Assembly: GCF_003855095.1 (NCBI RefSeq)
Contig: NZ_CP033972.1
Location: 124,001-188,000, forward strand
Direction: 5' to 3'
Source: Gordonia insulae
GTDB lineage: Bacteria > Actinomycetota > Actinomycetes > Mycobacteriales > Mycobacteriaceae
DNA length: 64,000 bases
Part shown: positions 46,789 through 58,542 of the stretch, piece after piece
How the letters are laid out: the number at the start of each line of letters is the position of its first letter
Position numbering within the stretch: position 1 is the first letter of the stretch
Program-made: the position numbers and the translations under genes
Notes under the pieces: generated by a model
What the model was told of the DNA's origin: nothing
The model's input: only the letters and a program-made list of their open reading frames with translations
Databases searched by the model: none

Positions 46789-48285
46789 TCAGAGGTCCTT
46801 GGCGACGCGGCGATAGGTCGCGATCGCGCGCTCGATGTCGGCTTCCTGACGTGCATCGATCCGACCGAGCACGAACATGTCCGCGGCCGAGACCGTACCG
46901 GACGCGGCGATCTCGGCCAGCCGATGCCGGTTGATCTGGGCGTCGTTGACGTCGCCGAGCGCCGACTGGATGGCCTTGGCGACCTTGGCCACCTTCCGGT
47001 ACCGCTTGCGCGCCAGCGGCTCGGCGGCGTCGGTGCTGTAGCGCAGGCGCTTCGCCTTCTTCCGGATCGTGTGCATCTGCTCGGTCCACTCCGCCGAACC
47101 CTCGGTGAGGGTCGACAGGGTCGACTGGGCCTTGCGGATGCTCTTGCGGCTCTTGGCGATCGCCTTGTCCACGGCGACGACGGCGTCGAGGTCGGCGTCC
47201 GGCCCGGGTGGGGGAGACGCGATCATCTCGTCGATGGCGTCGAGCAGGGCGAAGTAGCGGTCGGAGTTCATCGCGGCATGCGCGGCCCTGATCGCGCGAT
47301 CGTGGATCGCGGTCTCGGCGCCGGCGAGTGCGGCGATCAACTCCGGCGACGCGTTCTCCGCGCGGAGCAGTGAATCGTCGATGGCCAGTTGGACTTCGGA
47401 GTCCCGCGCGTCCCCGAGAATTCTTGCGAGCAGCTGCAATTCGGTGCTGAGGTGTGCGGTTCGGGTGGCATCGAGCACGCTCGGGAAACCGGAGAACACG
47501 CTGCGCAGACGTCGGCACGCCACCCGCATCTGGTGCACCGCGTCGTCGGCGTCGACCCGGACGAGCGGGTCGTAGCTGATCAACGAGTTGCGGTGGATGG
47601 CGATGTCGGTGATCACGAGTTCGAGCGCAGTCGGCCGCTTGCCGAGATGCGGTTCGGACACCGATGGGGTGGACCCGATCGCACGGGCGAGTTTGGACGC
47701 CGAGGACGCCGTGCGGCCGCCGCCGGCGCGGAGCAACTTCTCCGCGGCCTTCAGCAGCCGCGGATGTGCCTCGGTACCGAGGAGTTCGAACTCCCACTCC
47801 GCCCACTCCTGGAAATGTCCACCGGGCAGGAGGGATTGGGCGGTGACGAGGTCTTCGGCGAACTCGGCGACAGGGCGGCCGTCGGCGCCGAGCAGCGTGG
47901 TGATGGTCCGGGTCGTGGACACCGCGGCCACCGGGATGAGCTTGCGCGTGCGGGTCAGTGCGACGACGGGCGTGATGAGGTCGTCGGGTACGTCACCGTC
48001 GGCGGGTGCGTCGTCGAAGCGGACCTGGAGTTCGCGCCGGGCACCGGCGATCCCGGTCGGCTGCTTGAGGTGCCATCCCGAGTCGTGGCCGCCGGTGCGG
48101 CGTCGCATGGTGATGCGGTTGCCGGCGAGATCGAGGTTCTCGGTGTCGAAGTAGGTGGCGTCGAGGTTGACCGTCTCGGGGGCGGCGGCGCCGACGACAC
48201 CGGGCAGTACGCGGAGATCCGGGGCCGTGTGACCCGCGTCGACATCGAACTTCAGTTCCACTTCGACCTGCTCGACTGCGGCCAC
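46789..48285 (-). CDS. CYTH and CHAD domain protein
   Basis: 498 residues. The N-terminal CYTH (triphosphate tunnel) domain has the ExExK motif in VEVELKF, plus YFDTENLDLAGNRITMRRRTGG and WAEWEFELLG. The C-terminal CHAD domain (about 210-498) is helical with conserved His and basic residues (VHQMRVACRRLRSVF, IRKKAKRLRYSTDAAE). CHAD binds inorganic polyphosphate, and CYTH enzymes hydrolyse triphosphates, so a polyphosphate-linked phosphohydrolase is likely. GTG 48285 follows GGAGGA. Confidence 0.92.
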   Translation of the reverse strand: MAAVEQVEVELKFDVDAGHTAPDLRVLPGVVGAAAPETVNLDATYFDTENLDLAGNRITMRRRTGGHDSGWHLKQPTGIAGARRELQVRFDDAPADGDVPDDLITPVVALTRTRKLIPVAAVSTTRTITTLLGADGRPVAEFAEDLVTAQSLLPGGHFQEWAEWEFELLGTEAHPRLLKAAEKLLRAGGGRTASSASKLARAIGSTPSVSEPHLGKRPTALELVITDIAIHRNSLISYDPLVRVDADDAVHQMRVACRRLRSVFSGFPSVLDATRTAHLSTELQLLARILGDARDSEVQLAIDDSLLRAENASPELIAALAGAETAIHDRAIRAAHAAMNSDRYFALLDAIDEMIASPPPGPDADLDAVVAVDKAIAKSRKSIRKAQSTLSTLTEGSAEWTEQMHTIRKKAKRLRYSTDAAEPLARKRYRKVAKVAKAIQSALGDVNDAQINRHRLAEIAASGTVSAADMFVLGRIDARQEADIERAIATYRRVAKDL

Positions 48286-48349
48286 CCATTCCTCCTGCGT
48301 GCTGTGATGACGCGCGTGCTGCCGCGTCGTGCCGGTGCTGCCCCGCAGT

Positions 48350-49320
<971 letters not shown>

Positions 49321-49382
49321 TCAACCCTATGCGCGAGACCCACGTCTGGGCCCGACGTTTCGCTCCGGACGCCGGCGTCCGG

Positions 49383-50243
49383 TCAGTAGCTGTGTTCCGG
49401 TGCGGGGAACGTGCCGCGACGCACCTCGTCCGCGTACTGCTCGGCGGCCGAACGCAATTCCGTGCCGACCTCGCCGAAGCGCTTGACGAACTTGGCGGTC
49501 TTGCCGTGGGTGAGTCCGGCCATGTCCTGCCAGACCAGAACCTGCGCGTCGGTCTCGTTGCCCGCGCCGATCCCGACCGTCGGGATGGTCAGCTTGCGGG
49601 TGATCTGTCCGGCGAGGTCGGCCGGCACCATCTCCATCACCACGGCGAACGCGCCCGCCTCCTGGACGGCGATCGCGTCGGCGATGAGTTGGTCACCGGC
49701 ATCGCCGCGGCCCTGCACGCGGTAGCCGCCGAGCCCGTTGACGCTCTGCGGGGTGAAGCCGATGTGTGCCATCACGGGGATGCCTGCGGCGGTGAGGGTG
49801 GCGATCTGATCGGCCACCCGTTCGCCGCCCTCGAGCTTGACGGCGTGTGCGCCGGTCTCCTTGAAGACCTTCACCGCCGACTCCAGTGCCTGCTGCGGGC
49901 TCGCCTCGTAGCTGCCGAACGGGAGGTCGGCGACGACGAGGCTGTGCGGTGCGCCGCGGACGACGGCACGGATCAGCGGGATCAGTTCGTCGATGGTCAC
50001 TGGGATGGTGGTGTCGTAGCCGAGTACGACGTTGGCGGCCGAATCGCCCACCAGCAGGACGGGGATCTCGGCCGCATCGAAGATACGTGCGGTGGAGTAG
50101 TCGTAGCAGGTGAGCATCGACCACTTCTCGCCCTCGGCCTTCATCTGTGCGAGATGCTGCACGCGGGTGACGCGGCGGCGAGGTGCGGATGCGGAATCGG
50201 TCGCGACAGGGCTGGACGCGCCGTACACCGAAGAATCGGACAT
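49383..50243 (-). CDS. panB: 3-methyl-2-oxobutanoate hydroxymethyltransferase PanB
   Basis: A 286-residue TIM-barrel enzyme, the first step of pantothenate synthesis, transferring a hydroxymethyl group from methylene-tetrahydrofolate to ketoisovalerate. Metal and substrate motifs include [44 protein letters not shown] and [22 protein letters not shown] 50243 (MSDSSVYG) has AAGAGA upstream; the frame extends 24 residues further without family sequence. It is divergent from the CaeA-like protease gene, as in M. tuberculosis. Confidence 0.95.
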   Translation of the reverse strand: MSDSSVYGASSPVATDSASAPRRRVTRVQHLAQMKAEGEKWSMLTCYDYSTARIFDAAEIPVLLVGDSAANVVLGYDTTIPVTIDELIPLIRAVVRGAPHSLVVADLPFGSYEASPQQALESAVKVFKETGAHAVKLEGGERVADQIATLTAAGIPVMAHIGFTPQSVNGLGGYRVQGRGDAGDQLIADAIAVQEAGAFAVVMEMVPADLAGQITRKLTIPTVGIGAGNETDAQVLVWQDMAGLTHGKTAKFVKRFGEVGTELRSAAEQYADEVRRGTFPAPEHSY

Positions 50244-50403
50244 CGTTGTCTCTTTTCTGCCTCGAGTCCTGCTCAGCAGGTACCCGGGTTGGGTGGGACC
50301 GCACCATTGTCTCACCGTGGTTGGCCGTGATAAACGGCTTGACCTGTGGCTTTGCTCACATGCCCGCGCGAGTCGCGGCCGATCGCGACCGTAGGATCAC
50401 CGT

Positions 50404-51936
50404 ATGTCGTCCACCGCGCGCTCGATGGCGCGTCGGTTCCCGATCGTGGTGCTGATGCTCATCGCGGGGGTGGTGGCATCGTGCGGCGTCCCCGCCGCCG
50501 ACGACGACATCGGTTGGCGCACGTGCGGAACCGACGACGGAGTCTCGGTCGGGTCGTTGCCCGCATCCCTCGACGGGCGCGTCACCTGCGCGCACATCGA
50601 GAACCCGCTCGACCCCGGTGATCGGTCCGCCGGAACCATCTCCATCGCTGTCGCACGGCTGCAGGCGCGGGGACCGCGTGAGGGGACCGTGGTGCTCAAC
50701 CCGGGAGGTCCCGGCGGGGCCGGTGTGGCCCATCTCGTGGCGACGGCGCCGGAACTCGCCGCACTGGGGCTCGCCGACACCCACGACATCATCTCGTTCG
50801 ATCCGCGCGGGGTGGGAGCGTCGCGGCCGTCGGTGCGGTGTCGCACCGACGATGAACGCGATGCCGAGCGCGCGGCGGACTTCGGGGACCGGACGCCGGC
50901 CGGGATCGCGCGGATCGAGGCCCACCAGCGGTTGGTCGCGCAGCGGTGTCGGGAGCGAACTGGCGAGGCGCTGCTGGCCCGGGTGGGCACCGACTTCGTC
51001 GTCGCGGATCTCGACCGCATCCGCGGGGCCCTCGGCATCGACAAGATCGCGTTCGTCGGCCATTCGTACGGGACCCGGATCGGTATCGGGTACGCCCGGC
51101 AGTTCCCGTCGCATGTCGCGGGTCTCGTCCTGGACGGGGTCGTCGACCCGGCGGAGGATCCCGTCGAGGCGTCGCTCGATCAGCTGCGCGGGTTCCAGGT
51201 CGCGTTCGACGCCTTCGCCGACGACTGCGTCCGGCGACCCGACTGCGCACTCGGCGACCGCGCAGACGAGGCGGTCACGAACTACCAGCAGCTGATCCGG
51301 CCGTTGAGTGATCGTCCCCTGCGGGTCGGGAACCGGACCCTGACGGGCGCCGACGCGGAGAACGGGACGGTGGCCGCGCTCTATCAGGAGAGCAGCTGGG
51401 CCCGGTTGCGAGTCGCGTTGCGACGGCTCGCCGACGGTGCGGGTGCCGACCTGCTGGCCCTGGCCGACCGGTTCGCCGGCCGCGACGCGCGCGGTCACTA
51501 CGACGCGTCGCAGGACGCCTTCCTCGCGATCACCTGCGCGGACCAACCGTCGAGGTCCGCCGAGCGGAAGGTGTACGACGAGTTCGACCGCCGGGCACGC
51601 GACGTCGCACCGTTCCGCGACGACGGACGTGCCGGCGGACACGGACCGATCGGCATCTGCGAATCCTGGACGCCCGCCGCGCGATCCGATGCCGGTCCGG
51701 TCTCGGACGGTCCGTTCCCGCCGGGGGTGCCGCGCGGTCTCGTCGTCGCGGCGACTGGCGATCCGGCCACCCCGTATCCGACCGCGGTCGAGTTCGCCCG
51801 CCGGGTCGGTGCGGGGTTCATCGGCGTCGATGCCATGGCGCACACCGCCGTCTTCCGTGGCAACCGGTGCGTGGATGCAGCCGCGACCGCCTATCTGAGC
51901 GATCTCACAGTCCCGCGTGGTCGTCTCGTATGTTGA
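50404..51936 (+). CDS. caeA: CaeA/Hip1-like lipoprotein serine hydrolase
   Basis: A 510-residue alpha/beta hydrolase of the tripeptidyl-aminopeptidase type. The signal and lipobox end in VVASC (Cys near 27), predicting a lipid-anchored envelope protein. VVLNPGGPGGAG forms the oxyanion hole, the nucleophile Ser (about 221) is in VGHSYGTRIG, the Asp is in AATGDPATPYP and the His is in AMAHTAVF. The C-terminal TAP-like domain ends with a Cys pair. M. tuberculosis Rv2224c (Hip1/CaeA), at the same locus beside panB, cleaves GroEL2. ATG 50404. Confidence 0.9.
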   Translation: MSSTARSMARRFPIVVLMLIAGVVASCGVPAADDDIGWRTCGTDDGVSVGSLPASLDGRVTCAHIENPLDPGDRSAGTISIAVARLQARGPREGTVVLNPGGPGGAGVAHLVATAPELAALGLADTHDIISFDPRGVGASRPSVRCRTDDERDAERAADFGDRTPAGIARIEAHQRLVAQRCRERTGEALLARVGTDFVVADLDRIRGALGIDKIAFVGHSYGTRIGIGYARQFPSHVAGLVLDGVVDPAEDPVEASLDQLRGFQVAFDAFADDCVRRPDCALGDRADEAVTNYQQLIRPLSDRPLRVGNRTLTGADAENGTVAALYQESSWARLRVALRRLADGAGADLLALADRFAGRDARGHYDASQDAFLAITCADQPSRSAERKVYDEFDRRARDVAPFRDDGRAGGHGPIGICESWTPAARSDAGPVSDGPFPPGVPRGLVVAATGDPATPYPTAVEFARRVGAGFIGVDAMAHTAVFRGNRCVDAAATAYLSDLTVPRGRLVC

Positions 51937-51981
51937 GATTCACGCCGAAAAACCGCAGGAAGAGGACTTTGAATTGTGGAT

Positions 51982-51997
51982 GTAACACGGATTTAAC
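51982..51997. promoter_or_regulatory. GlnR-like half-box pair upstream of glnA2
   Basis: GTAAC and TTAAC are separated by 6 bp, giving the AC-n9-AC spacing described for actinobacterial GlnR sites, in an AT-rich patch 25-40 bp before glnA2. The second half departs from the GAAAC ideal, so support is moderate. Confidence 0.35.
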
Positions 51998-52021
51998 AGG
52001 CTGCTCCTAATGTCCGGTGTC

Positions 52022-53362
52022 ATGGATCGCCAAAAGGAATTCGTGCTCCGGACTCTCGAAGAGCGCGACATCCGATTCGTGAGGCTGTGGTTCACCGACG
52101 TTCTCGGCTATCTGAAGTCCGTGGCGATCGCGCCCGCCGAACTCGAGGGGGCCTTCGCCGAGGGTATCGGGTTCGACGGGTCGGCCATCGAGGGCTTCTC
52201 ACGGGTGTCCGAAGCGGACACCGTGGCCAAGCCGGATCCGTCGACCTTCCAGATCCTGCCGTGGACGACCTCGAGCGGCCGGCACCACTCGGCGCGCATG
52301 TTCTGTGACATCGCGATGCCCGACGGCACCCCGAGCTGGGCTGACTCGCGTCACGTCCTGCGTCGTCAGTTGAACAAGGCCGCCGATCAGGGCTTCAGCT
52401 GCTATGTGCACCCGGAGATCGAGTTCTTCCTCTTGAAGGACGCGCCGCTGGACGGCACCGTGCCCACGCCGGCCGATTCCGGCGGCTACTTCGACCAGGC
52501 CGTCCACGACGCCGCCCCGAACTTCCGTCGCCACGCGATCGAGGCGCTCGAGTCGATGGGCATCTCCGTCGAGTTCTCCCACCACGAGGGCGCCCCCGGT
52601 CAGCAGGAGATCGACCTGCGGTACGCGGACGCGCTCTCCATGGCCGACAACGTCATGACCTTCCGCTACGTCATCAAAGAGGTGGCGATCGACGAGGGTA
52701 CCTGGGCGACCTTCATGCCCAAGCCGTTCAGCGAACATCCCGGCTCGGCCATGCACACCCACCTGAGCCTGTTCGAGGGCGACACCAACGCCTTCCACAA
52801 TCCGGACGACCCGATGCAGCTGTCCGACACCGGCAAGAAGTTCATCGCCGGGATCCTGCACCACGCCAGCGAGATCAGTGCCGTCACCAACCAGTGGGTG
52901 AACTCCTACAAGCGCCTGATCCACGGCGGGGAGGCGCCGACCGCGGCCACCTGGGGTGGGGCCAATCGCTCCGCGCTGATCCGGCTGCCGCTGTACACGC
53001 CGAACAAGGCGTCGTCGCGGCGCATCGAGGTGCGTAGCCCGGATTCGGCCTGCAACCCCTATCTGACCTTCGCCGTCCTGCTGGCCGCGGGCCTCAAGGG
53101 CATCTCCGAGGACTACGAACTGCCCGACGAGGCCGAGGACGACGTCTGGGCGCTGACCCCCGCAGAGCGCCGGGCGATGGGCTACCGGGAACTGCCCGGC
53201 AGCCTGGCCGACGCGCTGGTGGAGATGGAGAAGTCCGAACTGGTCGCCGAGGCACTCGGCGAACACGTCTTCGACTACTTCCTCCGCAACAAGTGGGCGG
53301 AGTGGACCAACTACCGCAGTCTGGTCACCCCCTTCGAGCTGAAGAACTACCTGCCGCTGTAG
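52022..53362 (+). CDS. glnA2: Type I glutamine synthetase GlnA2
   Basis: 446 residues, closely matching M. tuberculosis GlnA2 from MDRQKEFVLRTLEERDIRFV onward, which decides the ATG at 52022 (ATG 52010 would add four residues). Key motifs are GFDGSAIEGF, HPEIEFFLL and SHHEGAPGQQEID (metal ligands), GSAMHTHLSLF, and NRSALIRLP (ATP/Glu region). GlnA2 is the non-dominant paralogue; the 3' end of glnA1 is at the right edge of the window. It is followed by glnE 50 bp downstream. Confidence 0.95.
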   Translation: MDRQKEFVLRTLEERDIRFVRLWFTDVLGYLKSVAIAPAELEGAFAEGIGFDGSAIEGFSRVSEADTVAKPDPSTFQILPWTTSSGRHHSARMFCDIAMPDGTPSWADSRHVLRRQLNKAADQGFSCYVHPEIEFFLLKDAPLDGTVPTPADSGGYFDQAVHDAAPNFRRHAIEALESMGISVEFSHHEGAPGQQEIDLRYADALSMADNVMTFRYVIKEVAIDEGTWATFMPKPFSEHPGSAMHTHLSLFEGDTNAFHNPDDPMQLSDTGKKFIAGILHHASEISAVTNQWVNSYKRLIHGGEAPTAATWGGANRSALIRLPLYTPNKASSRRIEVRSPDSACNPYLTFAVLLAAGLKGISEDYELPDEAEDDVWALTPAERRAMGYRELPGSLADALVEMEKSELVAEALGEHVFDYFLRNKWAEWTNYRSLVTPFELKNYLPL

Positions 53363-53412
53363 TCGCCGCCCTGCTCGACACCTGACCGGCGTCGCCCGCT
53401 ACCTTTTGGTGT

Positions 53413-56400
53413 GTGACATCACTTCGTGGACGCGGCAGCGTGCCCAGCGCCGGCCGGCTCGGGCTGCTCGAGACCAGCGCCCCGGGCCACCTCGCGGACC
53501 TGGAGTGGGACAACGAGGATTCCGTCGACGTCTTGTGGGCTCTCTCGCGCGCACCGGACGCCGATCTCGCGCTGCGCGCACTGATCCGGATCAAGGGTGC
53601 CGTCGGAGCCGACGCCTGGGCCGAGGTCGACGATCTGATCCGCACCGACAAGGGGTTCCGGGGCCGGTTGTTCGCGGTGCTCGGCGGATCCGACGCGCTC
53701 GGTGACCACGTCGTCGCGGAGCCGTCGAGCTGGCGTCTGCTGACGACGTCGATGCTCCCGTCGGTCGACGAGATGAACGAGCGGATGCTGGCGTCGGTCG
53801 GCGCCACCCCGGAGCCCGGCGAATTGGAGAAGGGCAACAAGGTCTATCGCGCGGCGCTCACCGGTCCGAAGGCCGTGGTCGCACTGCGGATCGCCTATCG
53901 GGACCTGTTGCTGCAGTTGGCCGCCCACGACCTCGCGCCGACCGTCGAGGACGAGGAGGTGATGTACCTCCCCGAGGTCGGCGCCTATCTGGCCGATGCC
54001 GCCGACGCCGCCCTGACGGCCGCGTTGTCGGTGGCGATCGCCGAGGTCTGCGGCGACAAGCCGATGCCGGTCCGGCTCGCCGTCATCGCGATGGGCAAAT
54101 GCGGGGCGCGCGAACTCAATTACGTCAGTGACGTCGATGTCGTGTTCGTCAGTGAGCCGGCCGACGGTGTCTCCGCGCGGATCGCCGGGGAGCTGATGCG
54201 GGTGGGGTCGCTGGCGTTCTTCGAGGTGGATGCGGCACTGCGTCCCGAAGGCAAGGCGGGCGCGCTGACCCGAACCGTCGACTCGCACCTGGCCTACTAC
54301 CGGCGTTGGGCCAAGACCTGGGAGTTCCAGGCGCTGCTGAAGGCACGTCCGATGACCGGCGACATGCAGCTGGCCGACGAGTACCTCGCCGCGGTGAGTC
54401 CGCTGGTGTGGACGGCGGCCGAACGCGATGACTTCGTCCCCGAGGTGCAGGCGATGCGCCGCCGGGTCGAGTCGCTGGTGCCCGAGGAACTCCGCGAGCG
54501 CAACCTCAAACTGGGCAGCGGCAGCCTGCGCGACGTCGAGTTCGCCGTCCAGTTGCTGCAGATGGTGCATGGCCGCGTCGACGAGGAGCTCCGCGTGCGA
54601 TCGACCGTCGAGGCCCTCGGCGCTCTCACCGCGGGTGGCTACGTGGGCCGCGACGACGGCGCGAACCTCACGGCGTCGTATCAGTTCATGCGATCCCTGG
54701 AACACCGTTTGCAGTTGCAGCGGCTCTCGCGTACCCACCTGTTGCCGGCCTTCGACGACGTGGACAACATGCGCTGGCTCGCCCGCGCGGCGCACATCCG
54801 TCAGGAGGGCGAACTCGATGCGACCGCGGTCCTGCGCGAAGAACTCAAGCGCCAGAAATCGCGGATCCGGCGGCTGCACGAGAAGCTGTTCTACCGTCCG
54901 CTGCTCGAGGCGGCGACCCGCTTCAACACCGACGAACTGACCCTGTCGGACAAGTCGGCCGAACGCCGGCTGTCCGCACTCGGATATGCGAAACCCGAAC
55001 GGGCGCTGAGTCATATCCGGGCCCTCGCGTCGTCGGCTGGTCGTCGCGGTCAGATCCAGCTGCTGATCCTGCCGTCCCTGCTCGAGTGGATCGGCAACAC
55101 CCCCGACCCCGATGCCGGGTTGTTGAACTATCGGCGGTTGTGCGACGTGATGGACGACGCCGACTGGTTCATCCGGCTGCTGCGCGACGACGGTGTGGTC
55201 GCCGAACGGTTGATGCACGTCCTCGGCACCTCCGAGTTCATCGCGAATCTGCTGATGCGATCACCCGAGGTGATCCATCTCTATTCGGACGGGGCCAACG
55301 GTCCCAAACTGTGCGAGGTGGATCCGGAGGACGTGGCCCGCGGCCTCATCGCGTCGACCGTGCGTCAACCCGACCTCAAACGTGCTGTCGCGGCGGCCCG
55401 TTCGCATCGACGGTTCGAGCTCGCCCGGGTGGCCTCCGCCGACATCCTCGGCATGATGGACGTGCCCGCGGTGTGCGCGGCACTCTCGAGCGTGTGGGCC
55501 GCGGTGCTCAACGCGGCCCTGACCGTCGTCATCGCGGAATCCGAGCGTGATCGCGGGGAGCCCGCGCCGGCGCGCATCGCCGTGATCGGCATGGGCCGGC
55601 TCGGTGGCGGCGAGCTCGGTTACGGTTCCGATGCCGACGTGTTGTTCGTCTGTCAGCCCGAGCCGGGCGTCGACGAGGCGCCGGCGGTGCGTTGGGCACA
55701 GACGGTCGCCGAGAAGGTGCGCTCGATGCTGGGGTCGCCCAGCGAGGACCCGCCGCTCGAGGTCGACACGGGTCTGCGCCCCGAGGGGCGCAACGGGCCG
55801 GTGGTACGGACCCTGGCCGCGTACTCCGCCTACTACGACCAATGGGCCCAACCGTGGGAGATCCAGGCGCTGCTCCGCGCCCATCAGGTCGCCGGTGACG
55901 ACGCCCTCGGTATCGACTTCCTGCACATGGCCGATCGCATCCGCTATCCGGAGGGCGGGGTCTCGGCCGACGCGGTCAAGGAGATCCGGCGCATCAAGGC
56001 ACGGGTCGACTCGGAGCGGTTGCCGCGCGGCGCCGACCCGGCCACCCACACCAAGCTCGGCCGTGGCGGACTGGCCGACGTCGAATGGACCGTGCAGTTG
56101 CTGCAGCTGCGTTACGGCCATCGCCATGTGACGTTGCACAACACGTCGACCCTGCAGTCGCTCGACGCGATCGGCGCGGCGGAGTTGTTGGGGGAGAACG
56201 ACGTGGCCCTGTTGAAGGAGGCCTGGCTGACCGCGACCAGTGCGCGCAACGCGCTCGTGCTGGTCCGCGGCAAACCGATCGACCAGCTGCCGGCGCCGGG
56301 CCGGCAGCTGCGTGCCGTCGCCTACGCCGCCGGCTGGCCGGAAGATCAGGCCGCCGAGTTCCTGGAGAACTATCTGCGTGTCACCCGTCGGGCGAAGACG

Positions 56401-56427
56401 GTGGTACGCAAGGTGTTCGGGGCGTGA
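53413..56427 (+). CDS. glnE: Glutamine synthetase adenylyltransferase/deadenylylase GlnE
   Basis: 1004 residues with two nucleotidyltransferase domains, each with a G-[MG]G..GGxEL.Y.SD.D pattern: the N-terminal one has [20 protein letters not shown] and the C-terminal one has [20 protein letters not shown]. They are joined by a regulatory helical region. One domain adds and the other removes AMP on the Tyr of GlnA1 (DLYELPPEE in the gene at the right edge). GTG 53413. The stop overlaps the next gene in a GTGA. Confidence 0.96.
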   Translation: MTSLRGRGSVPSAGRLGLLETSAPGHLADLEWDNEDSVDVLWALSRAPDADLALRALIRIKGAVGADAWAEVDDLIRTDKGFRGRLFAVLGGSDALGDHVVAEPSSWRLLTTSMLPSVDEMNERMLASVGATPEPGELEKGNKVYRAALTGPKAVVALRIAYRDLLLQLAAHDLAPTVEDEEVMYLPEVGAYLADAADAALTAALSVAIAEVCGDKPMPVRLAVIAMGKCGARELNYVSDVDVVFVSEPADGVSARIAGELMRVGSLAFFEVDAALRPEGKAGALTRTVDSHLAYYRRWAKTWEFQALLKARPMTGDMQLADEYLAAVSPLVWTAAERDDFVPEVQAMRRRVESLVPEELRERNLKLGSGSLRDVEFAVQLLQMVHGRVDEELRVRSTVEALGALTAGGYVGRDDGANLTASYQFMRSLEHRLQLQRLSRTHLLPAFDDVDNMRWLARAAHIRQEGELDATAVLREELKRQKSRIRRLHEKLFYRPLLEAATRFNTDELTLSDKSAERRLSALGYAKPERALSHIRALASSAGRRGQIQLLILPSLLEWIGNTPDPDAGLLNYRRLCDVMDDADWFIRLLRDDGVVAERLMHVLGTSEFIANLLMRSPEVIHLYSDGANGPKLCEVDPEDVARGLIASTVRQPDLKRAVAAARSHRRFELARVASADILGMMDVPAVCAALSSVWAAVLNAALTVVIAESERDRGEPAPARIAVIGMGRLGGGELGYGSDADVLFVCQPEPGVDEAPAVRWAQTVAEKVRSMLGSPSEDPPLEVDTGLRPEGRNGPVVRTLAAYSAYYDQWAQPWEIQALLRAHQVAGDDALGIDFLHMADRIRYPEGGVSADAVKEIRRIKARVDSERLPRGADPATHTKLGRGGLADVEWTVQLLQLRYGHRHVTLHNTSTLQSLDAIGAAELLGENDVALLKEAWLTATSARNALVLVRGKPIDQLPAPGRQLRAVAYAAGWPEDQAAEFLENYLRVTRRAKTVVRKVFGA

Positions 56428-57374
56428 TCGGCCGGTTCCTCCGGTTTCTCGCGGTCTTCGTCGGCTGTGCGCTGCTGGCCGGCGCCGGCGTGGCGATCTG
56501 GCTGCATCACCACGACTCGCAGGGGGAGATCGCGCTCTACCTCACCACCGCCGTGCCGTTCGCCGTCATCGCCGGTGCGCTGGCCGTGGTGATCTTCGCC
56601 GCCACCCGCCGCTGGATTCTGTTGGCGCTGTCCGTCGTCGTCACCCTCGGTGTCGTCTACACCCAGATCCCGCTGTGGCGGGCGCAGGCCGCGCCGGCAG
56701 GTCAGCCGATCACGATCGTCTCGGCGAACATCCTGTTCGGCGGTGCCGACATCGACGCGCTCGCCCGGCAGGTGGCGGACGCCGATGCCGACCTGCTGTC
56801 CGTACAGGAGGTGACGCCGGAGGCGCTGGCCAGGTTGCGGGCCGGCTCGATCGCCCGGCAGCTGCCCTACGAGTACGCGGTCCCCGGACCGGTCTCGGCC
56901 GGCACCGCCCTGTTCAGCCGGACGCCGTTGAGGGGCCAGACGCAGGTCGACGGTACGGTGCTGCGCAACCTGGAGGCGCAGACCGATCTCGCCGGTGCGG
57001 CCGGGACCCGCGTCCTCGCGCTGCATCCCGGCGCACCGCTGCGCGGCCGTTCCCAGGTGTGGAAGGACGACATCGACAGCATCCGGGACCACCTGAGCGG
57101 GCTGCCGCCGGGGCCGGCCATCGCGGCCGGTGACTTCAACGCCACCTGGGATCAGGCCCGCTATCGGGCGCTGTTGCAAAACGGTTTCGCGGACGCCACC
57201 GATCAGGCGGGGGCCGGATTCGTCGCCACGTGGCCCACCGACCGGCCCGGCGGAGCGCCGGTCATCGCCATCGACCACGTCATCACCCGGGGATTCGTCG
57301 CGACGTCGATACGGACCTTCGACCTCCCCGGTTCCGATCACCGCGGTGTGGTGGTATCACTGGTGGCATCATGA
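56424..57374 (+). CDS. Membrane-anchored endonuclease/exonuclease/phosphatase (EEP) family protein
   Basis: 316 residues with three N-terminal membrane helices (about 5-27, 37-60 and 65-85), then an extracytoplasmic EEP domain: [21 protein letters not shown] (metal Glu), [15 protein letters not shown], and IDHVITRG with the terminal GSDHRGVVV His. Members cleave phosphodiesters in DNA, sphingomyelin or inositol phosphates; the substrate is unknown. It is translationally coupled to glnE (GTGA) and to the heme oxygenase gene (ATGA). Confidence 0.88.
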   Translation: MIGRFLRFLAVFVGCALLAGAGVAIWLHHHDSQGEIALYLTTAVPFAVIAGALAVVIFAATRRWILLALSVVVTLGVVYTQIPLWRAQAAPAGQPITIVSANILFGGADIDALARQVADADADLLSVQEVTPEALARLRAGSIARQLPYEYAVPGPVSAGTALFSRTPLRGQTQVDGTVLRNLEAQTDLAGAAGTRVLALHPGAPLRGRSQVWKDDIDSIRDHLSGLPPGPAIAAGDFNATWDQARYRALLQNGFADATDQAGAGFVATWPTDRPGGAPVIAIDHVITRGFVATSIRTFDLPGSDHRGVVVSLVAS

Positions 57375-58033
57375 CGACCACGCCCGAAGACGCCCGTCGC
57401 CTCGTCCACGCCGAGCCCGCCCGCCCTCTCTCGGAAGACCTGCGTGCCGCGACGGCGGTGGCACACGACCGGGCGGAACGCGCGACGTTCGTCGACGATC
57501 TGATGTCGGGCCGGCTCGATGCCCTCGGGTATCGACGGATGGCCGAGCAGCTCTACTTCGTCTATCGGGCGCTCGAGACCGTCGGCGACGAGCTGTCCGG
57601 CGATGACGTCGCCGGGCCGGTCGTGGACGAGCGTCTGCGTCGTCTCCCGCGGCTCGGCGCCGACCTGGCGACCCTGGGCGTCGATCCGTCCGCGGTGATC
57701 CCGCTGCCGGGGGTACGCGCGTATGTCGCGGCCATCGAGGCGACCCGCGATGACCCGGCGCGCTTCGTCGCACTCCACTACACCCGATATCTGGGCGATC
57801 TCAGTGGGGGACAGGTGATCCGGAGCCGGATGAAGCTGCACTACGGACTCACCGACGACGCGCTGACCTTCTACGTCTTCGACGACATCGACAAACTCAA
57901 GCGCTACAAGGACGCCTATCGCGACACCCTCGACGCGCTGCCACTCGACGAGGCGCAGGCCGCGGCGCTCGTCGAGGAGGCGGTCGCCGCGTTCGGACAC
58001 AACGAGCGGATGTTCGCCGAATTGACCGGCTGA
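57371..58033 (+). CDS. Biliverdin-producing heme oxygenase
   Basis: A 220-residue all-helical enzyme opening heme to biliverdin, iron and CO. The proximal heme ligand is His32 (ATAVAHDRAE), and the flexible distal helix is YTRYLGDLSGGQVI. This is the canonical HmuO/HO-1 family, distinct from mycobacterial MhuD. ATG 57371 overlaps the EEP stop codon. It is the last gene of a glnA2-glnE-EEP-heme oxygenase run; no DtxR/IdeR box is seen immediately before it, since the start is buried in the upstream gene. Confidence 0.93.
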   Translation: MTTTPEDARRLVHAEPARPLSEDLRAATAVAHDRAERATFVDDLMSGRLDALGYRRMAEQLYFVYRALETVGDELSGDDVAGPVVDERLRRLPRLGADLATLGVDPSAVIPLPGVRAYVAAIEATRDDPARFVALHYTRYLGDLSGGQVIRSRMKLHYGLTDDALTFYVFDDIDKLKRYKDAYRDTLDALPLDEAQAAALVEEAVAAFGHNERMFAELTG

Positions 58034-58058
58034 GTCACGAAACCGCCCGGCGCCGCAC

Positions 58059-58469
58059 CTACTTCGCGTTGTCCGCGCGCTCCTCGCGGGCGTGCTTCAC
58101 GCCGGCCTTGGCCAGCAGATAGGGCACGAACAGGGTGCCGACGGCCGTGACGACCCAGACGATCACCGTTGCGCCGATCCAGGTGGCCACCCCGCTGATC
58201 TCGATGCCGTCGTTGCCCAGCAGACTCGCGAGCAGCAACGCCACGAACGTCGAGACCAGTCCGACACCACCGAGGAAGGCCTCGGCGTTGGTACGCACGA
58301 ACTTGACGATGAACGGGCCCAGGATGAGTTGCGCGGCAGCGAAGATCACCACGGCCAGCAGGAAGCCTGCGGCGTGGACGTTCATGTCGTCGAGGATCGA
58401 ACCGGCCACCAGGATTCCGAGGGCCGCCGAGATCAGGTAGACGACCGTACGGATGAGTATGCGGATCAT
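58059..58469 (-). CDS. Phage-holin-family membrane protein
   Basis: 136 residues with four predicted membrane helices (about 5-25, 35-55, 65-85 and 98-122) and a charged C-terminus (KHAREERADNAK). It fits the actinobacterial membrane proteins placed in a holin-like family. There are no phage genes nearby, so it is probably a housekeeping membrane protein of unknown role. ATG 58469. Its stop lies 25 bp from the convergent heme oxygenase stop. Confidence 0.75.
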   Translation of the reverse strand: MIRILIRTVVYLISAALGILVAGSILDDMNVHAAGFLLAVVIFAAAQLILGPFIVKFVRTNAEAFLGGVGLVSTFVALLLASLLGNDGIEISGVATWIGATVIVWVVTAVGTLFVPYLLAKAGVKHAREERADNAK

Positions 58470-58542
58470 GGGTCCATCCTAGGCGTGTGACACCGGATTT
58501 CGGACGTGGATCACCGGTGTCGGACGACTTCGCGGGCGGAGA

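Noticed and set aside
58059..58469. Holin-like gene as evidence of a prophage
   Set aside because: No other phage genes lie nearby, and the protein fits a chromosomal actinobacterial membrane family.
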